Origin: Rhizophagus irregularis
Lineage: Eukaryota; Glomeromycota; Glomeromycetes; Glomerales; Glomeraceae
Assembly (NCBI RefSeq): GCF_026210795.1
Contig: NC_089445.1
Span: 434,001 to 498,000 of the forward strand
Length of the DNA: 64,000 nucleotides
Direction of reading: 5' to 3'
Below are positions 60,517 to 64,000 of this stretch, in pieces. The notes below the pieces were generated by a model. It was not told the DNA's origin. It saw only the letters and a list, made by a program, of their open reading frames with translations, and ran no database searches. Position 1 is the stretch's first letter. Each line of letters starts with the position of its first letter. The translations under genes and the position numbers were made by a program.

Positions 60517-62885
60517 GCAGTATAAAAATAAATAATAAATTATTTAAAATCATTTGTATTAATACAATCAGCTTATGCTATAATAAATTTGGTATTCAGG
60601 TTAATTTGACCTTTATTATAAGTAATACTTTTAACAGATCAGATTAAATTAGATTTTACTTAAATTTAAAACTGATCTGAAAATTATTTAATATATATAT
60701 AATATTTAATAATTTAAAATAAATTTTTATAAACTATTAATATTTATGATTAAATTAATCAACTATTAATATATTTAAATAAAGTTTAAACTTAGTTTAA
60801 ACTTACAGTTTAATTAATCAAATAATAAAATATTATTGATATATTTTAAAATAAATTGTATCAATTTTCACAATTTTTATTTTTAATTATGAATAAACTA
60901 ATTAATGATGTATTTTGAGAAAAATTTAATTACCAATTGACAGATTAAACATAAAATCTAAAGTATTTACAATAAAATTGAATTGGATGATTGTAATTAT
61001 TTGTTACATTATGGTAATAATAAGTTAGTTCAAAACATCCAAAAGATATCAAAAAGAAGTTAATACTCAATTTCTAATAATTACTTCTGGATTTTAGAAT
61101 TCTTTTTAACTAAAAGGTATTAGAAACAAACTGTATAGTGTAGAATTATTTCTAATTAAAAGAGAAAAAAGAAGAATTAAAACAGTAAAGTATTATCAGA
61201 TTATAATATTAATGATGATTATAATGATAAATCTTTTGATAAAAGAAGAAAACAAAAAATTAGATTTAATTGTTTTAATTCCTCTAAAAGAATTTCTAAA
61301 TCAGTCCTATAAAAAATATTTTTGCTAAAATATACTTAAAATAAATTTAAAATTTTATTTTATACTTAAAATATACTGAAATAGGCAAAAATTAAATATC
61401 ATTTAAATATAATTTAAGTATATAATAATATACTTAAAATATTCTTATTTTAAATATCCTTAAAATATACTGAAATAGGCAAAATTTAAATGTAAATTAA
61501 ATATATTTTAAGTATATATTAAATACAATTTAATTCAAATTTTGCGAAAATCCAATTTTCAGTATATTTTAAGTATAAAATAAGAAAATTAAGTATATTT
61601 TAAAGAAAATAAAATATATTTTAAATATATTTTAAGTAAATTTTTTTTTATAGGGCAGGTAAATTTTGAATAGCAGTTTGTATACAATAAATAAAATCAA
61701 ATCATACATTAAGGTTTTAAATTTATTAATACTTGCACTGATTAAATAATGTCAAATCAAAGACTAATCAGATGGAATTTAGGTTTAATAAAAATAGCAT
61801 AAAAGCATAAAAGTAATCTACTTAAATTTAAAAATTAGAATTATGATTTTTTTAGCATCCAATAGTTCAATGTTAATAAACTTTTTTTATTTTATAGCTC
61901 TCACTAAGCTTTACAATTTTAAAAAAAGTTCATGTCAAAAATTTGTAGGGAATAATTTTTTTGAGTTTTTATATATTAAATGTCTAGGATCCTAATCAAA
62001 TTATACTTTTAAAAGCAAATGTTAAAATTAGAAAAAAATATCTGTATTAAATTCCTCTTATTATTGCAACAAAAAAAAATAATTTAAAGCAGATATATAT
62101 AATTTAAAATACTTTTAAAATAAGCAATATAATATTTTTTTTTTTAAAAAAAAATTCCTATTATAATTTTACTATTCCAAATCCTATTAAATGATAAAAC
62201 TTGACCAATACTATTATAACCAATTAGGCTAACTAATTTAGCTAATACATAAGATACGATTTATTCTAAAATTTGCAACCTATTTTAAATTCTTAGACCA
62301 GATTTATTTGATGTCCAAATCAAAAAGTAATATTAAATTACCATTATAAAAAATTATTTAGGTTAAAAGTTCGACTTGATCTCTAATAATAATATCAGTA
62401 TTTTTTTTGTGCATTATATCATTATCTGGATCCTTAATACTCGGAATGAATATTCTGCGCCACGGCTGAAAGGAAGAATCGGAGTTTATGATCAACCAAT
62501 AAATATAATGGAGCAGTCCTTATTATACTGTATAAAAGGTTTTCATTTAGAAATCAAATTATCAAATTTAACCTTCTTAGACTCGATAAATAATATTCAG
62601 AGAGCCGCAGAAGAACTGCCGGAAAAACTTCTCCATAAGTCTAACCTTTGAAAGTAAGTCATATAAGCCATACACCTTTGTTACTTCTCTCTCTCTCTCA
62701 AGAACAAAGTTTAAAAACGAGCAGAATTGTTGGTTTGAGCGCGTTTCGAGTTCTTGAAGATTTTGTGCGTGTTTTTTTTGTATTTATTGTTACTAATATA
62801 AAGAATTCGAGCATTCTTGTGTAGCAACAACGCAATTTGAAATTCAATAAGCAAGCCATTAAATGTAGTTGTATTTTAAATAGAT
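60517..62885. other. AT-rich intergenic region
   Basis: 2.4 kb. The repeat cluster at 61310-61640 shares motifs with 37560-37830. From about 62440 the composition becomes less AT-rich and (CT)5 occurs at 62690; this is probably the promoter and 5' leader of the next gene, perhaps with an untranslated exon ending near the GTAAGT at 62652. Confidence 0.45.
61310..61640. repeat. AAGTATATTTTAAG-type repeat cluster, second site
   Basis: Copies of ATACTTAAAATATACTGAAATAGG-like text occur at least twice here with inverted forms to the right. Same family as at 37560-37830. Confidence 0.55.
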
Positions 62886-64000
62886 ATGTCAACAAAATCA
62901 AAAATACAAAACGTTATGTCACATATGATGACTTCAGTGGTTGGCTCCCATTCAAAGTTACATAGAAGGAGCGTGAAAACTGAAGAATGTGATGATGGTT
63001 ACCCCCATTCAAATATACAGAAAGTAACTTCGAAGATTGAAATGACTGAAGAATGCGAAGAAGGTATATTTAACAAAAGCCGTTTTGTATGTTTCTTAAT
63101 ATGTAAACTAAATCATTCATTATTCCTTTAGATGGATTTGATCCTACATTACTGCCTTTGCCAAGTATGTCTAAATTCCAAAGTTCTGTTTTATACATAT
63201 TTAAGTAAAACTCCTCGGTTCCATTCCGCCTACTCTTCCTTAGCAACATCAACCAAAACAGCTACTCAACGTATTTATAAGGAATTGAAAATAATTGTGC
63301 ATAAACAAGACACGCCATCTAATGATTTGGGATTTTTTGTGAAACTTGACAAGTTGCGCTCTGTTTACCAATGGGTTTGTATCCTTAAGTTTAACTTTTG
63401 TCGATTCAAATTATACGATAATCAATTATAAGCTAATCCATGGATTTTACATAGGTTGTGCAACTCACAGACTTTGACCCAAATATTCCTTTGGCTCAAG
63501 ATATGGCAAGGCATAAAGTTAAAAGCATTGATTTGGAAATTCGCTTTGCACCTGATTATCCTAACTTACCTCCGTGAGTTTTATTCATATAGAAAGAATA
63601 TACTTTTTTAGGTCATCTTTATAATTTCAAATCTTTATTCTTCAGATACATTCGCGTAATTCGTCCAAGACTTCTCCGATTCATGAATGGTGGCGGTGGT
63701 CACGTAAGTGAAATTGATAAATTTAATTATTGTGTAATATTTTAATATATATATATATGTATATTTGTAAATTAGGTTACAGCTGGAGGATCAATTTGTA
63801 TGGATTTGTTGACTTTGGGCAATTCTCATGATCAAGGATGGTCTTCACAATATACGATGGAAGCAGTTTTAATACAGGTCAAACTAGCGTTAAGTACTTT
63901 AAACCCTCCTGCAAGGCTTGACCGTAATTGGAAGAATGAATATACCGCAGTTGAGGCAATGAATGCTTATATTAGAGTCGCAAATCAACATGGATGGGGA
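62886..64000 (+). CDS. UBE2Q: UBE2Q-like ubiquitin-conjugating enzyme, partial
   Basis: Exons 62886-63063, 63132-63164, 63244-63374, 63455-63573, 63646-63703 and 63776 onward; the gene continues past base 64000. After a polar start (MSTKSKIQNV) come the UBC landmarks of the UBE2Q branch: 'ATQRIYKELKIIVHKQ' (first helix), 'SIDLEIRFAPDYPNLPPYIRVIRPRL' (PxxPP), 'GGSICMDLLT' with the active-site Cys, 'GWSSQYTMEAVLIQVKLAL', and 'EAMNAYIRVANQHGWG'. The insert between the PxxPP strand and the Cys and the motif 'ICMDLL..GWSSQYTMEAV' match human UBE2Q ('[20 protein letters not shown]'). In filamentous fungi this E2 is sometimes fused to a PARP domain; whether that is so here lies outside the window. 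Confidence 0.88.

Noticed and set aside
62376-62651. 91-codon open frame before the UBE2Q-like gene
   Set aside because: No homology seen; the region is better read as promoter or an untranslated exon.

Overview
The window is nuclear DNA of an early-diverging fungus. It is very AT-rich. Genes sit on both strands and are split by many short introns (about 50-110 nt, GT-AG, often GTAAGT or GTATGT donors). The cytosolic genes are fungal (ERG28, SFC1, HSE1, GEM1, an SCT1/GPT2-like acyltransferase). They sit beside genes usually missing from yeasts and other Dikarya, such as an Integrator subunit 14 homologue and an SSX2IP/Msd1 homologue. Together with long AT deserts, DNA-transposon debris, LINE fragments and a Sel1/MYND-type protein, this suggests a Rhizophagus-like arbuscular mycorrhizal fungus (Glomeromycotina). 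The organism is an inference from gene content and composition.

Layout. 1-2937 (minus): ERG28 (runs off the left edge) and INTS14. 3376-8133: a Sel1/MYND protein, an unknown protein, and a divergent pair of probably mitochondrial proteins sharing a 250-bp promoter. 8474-10392: glycerol-3-phosphate acyltransferase. 12391-17453: 2-oxoglutarate oxygenase, MRM2 and Bax inhibitor-1 (divergent pair), eIF3k. 17867-20874: SSX2IP/Msd1 with a coding minisatellite. 21457-30480 (all minus): HSE1, GEM1/Miro, SFC1. A tRNA-Leu(CAG) lies at 30878-30960. 32411-37054: a single-C2 protein with a 6-nt microexon, a hotdog thioesterase, an ELO elongase. 37055-40089 is an AT desert. 40090-49129: NIT2-like amidase, ornithine decarboxylase antizyme, ribosomal protein eS28, SPT6. 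49130-62885 is repeat territory: a small palindromic MITE, a fold-back-like element built on a palindromic minisatellite, a decayed DDE transposase, two copies of a hAT-type MITE, and a 5'-truncated LINE with target-site duplication. 62886-64000: a UBE2Q-like ubiquitin-conjugating enzyme that runs off the right edge.

The most notable gene is the antizyme at 42401-43589. It matches no single open frame. The sequence reads as a five-exon gene whose first frame ends in UCC-UGA, the classic antizyme +1 frameshift site, with the coding remainder in the +1 frame and an intron splitting the UGA stop itself. Other points of interest are four frame-changing units in the SSX2IP coiled-coil repeat, the C2 microexon, an eS28 gene whose ATG is alone in its coding exon, and transposon insertions datable by clean target-site duplications.

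Most genes are housekeeping: sterol and glycerolipid synthesis, fatty-acid elongation, mitochondrial carriers and dynamics, mitoribosomal RNA modification, transcription elongation, translation, endosomal sorting and polyamine control. No operon-like functional grouping is evident. Exon limits were placed by eye from splice signals, reading frame and family resemblance.
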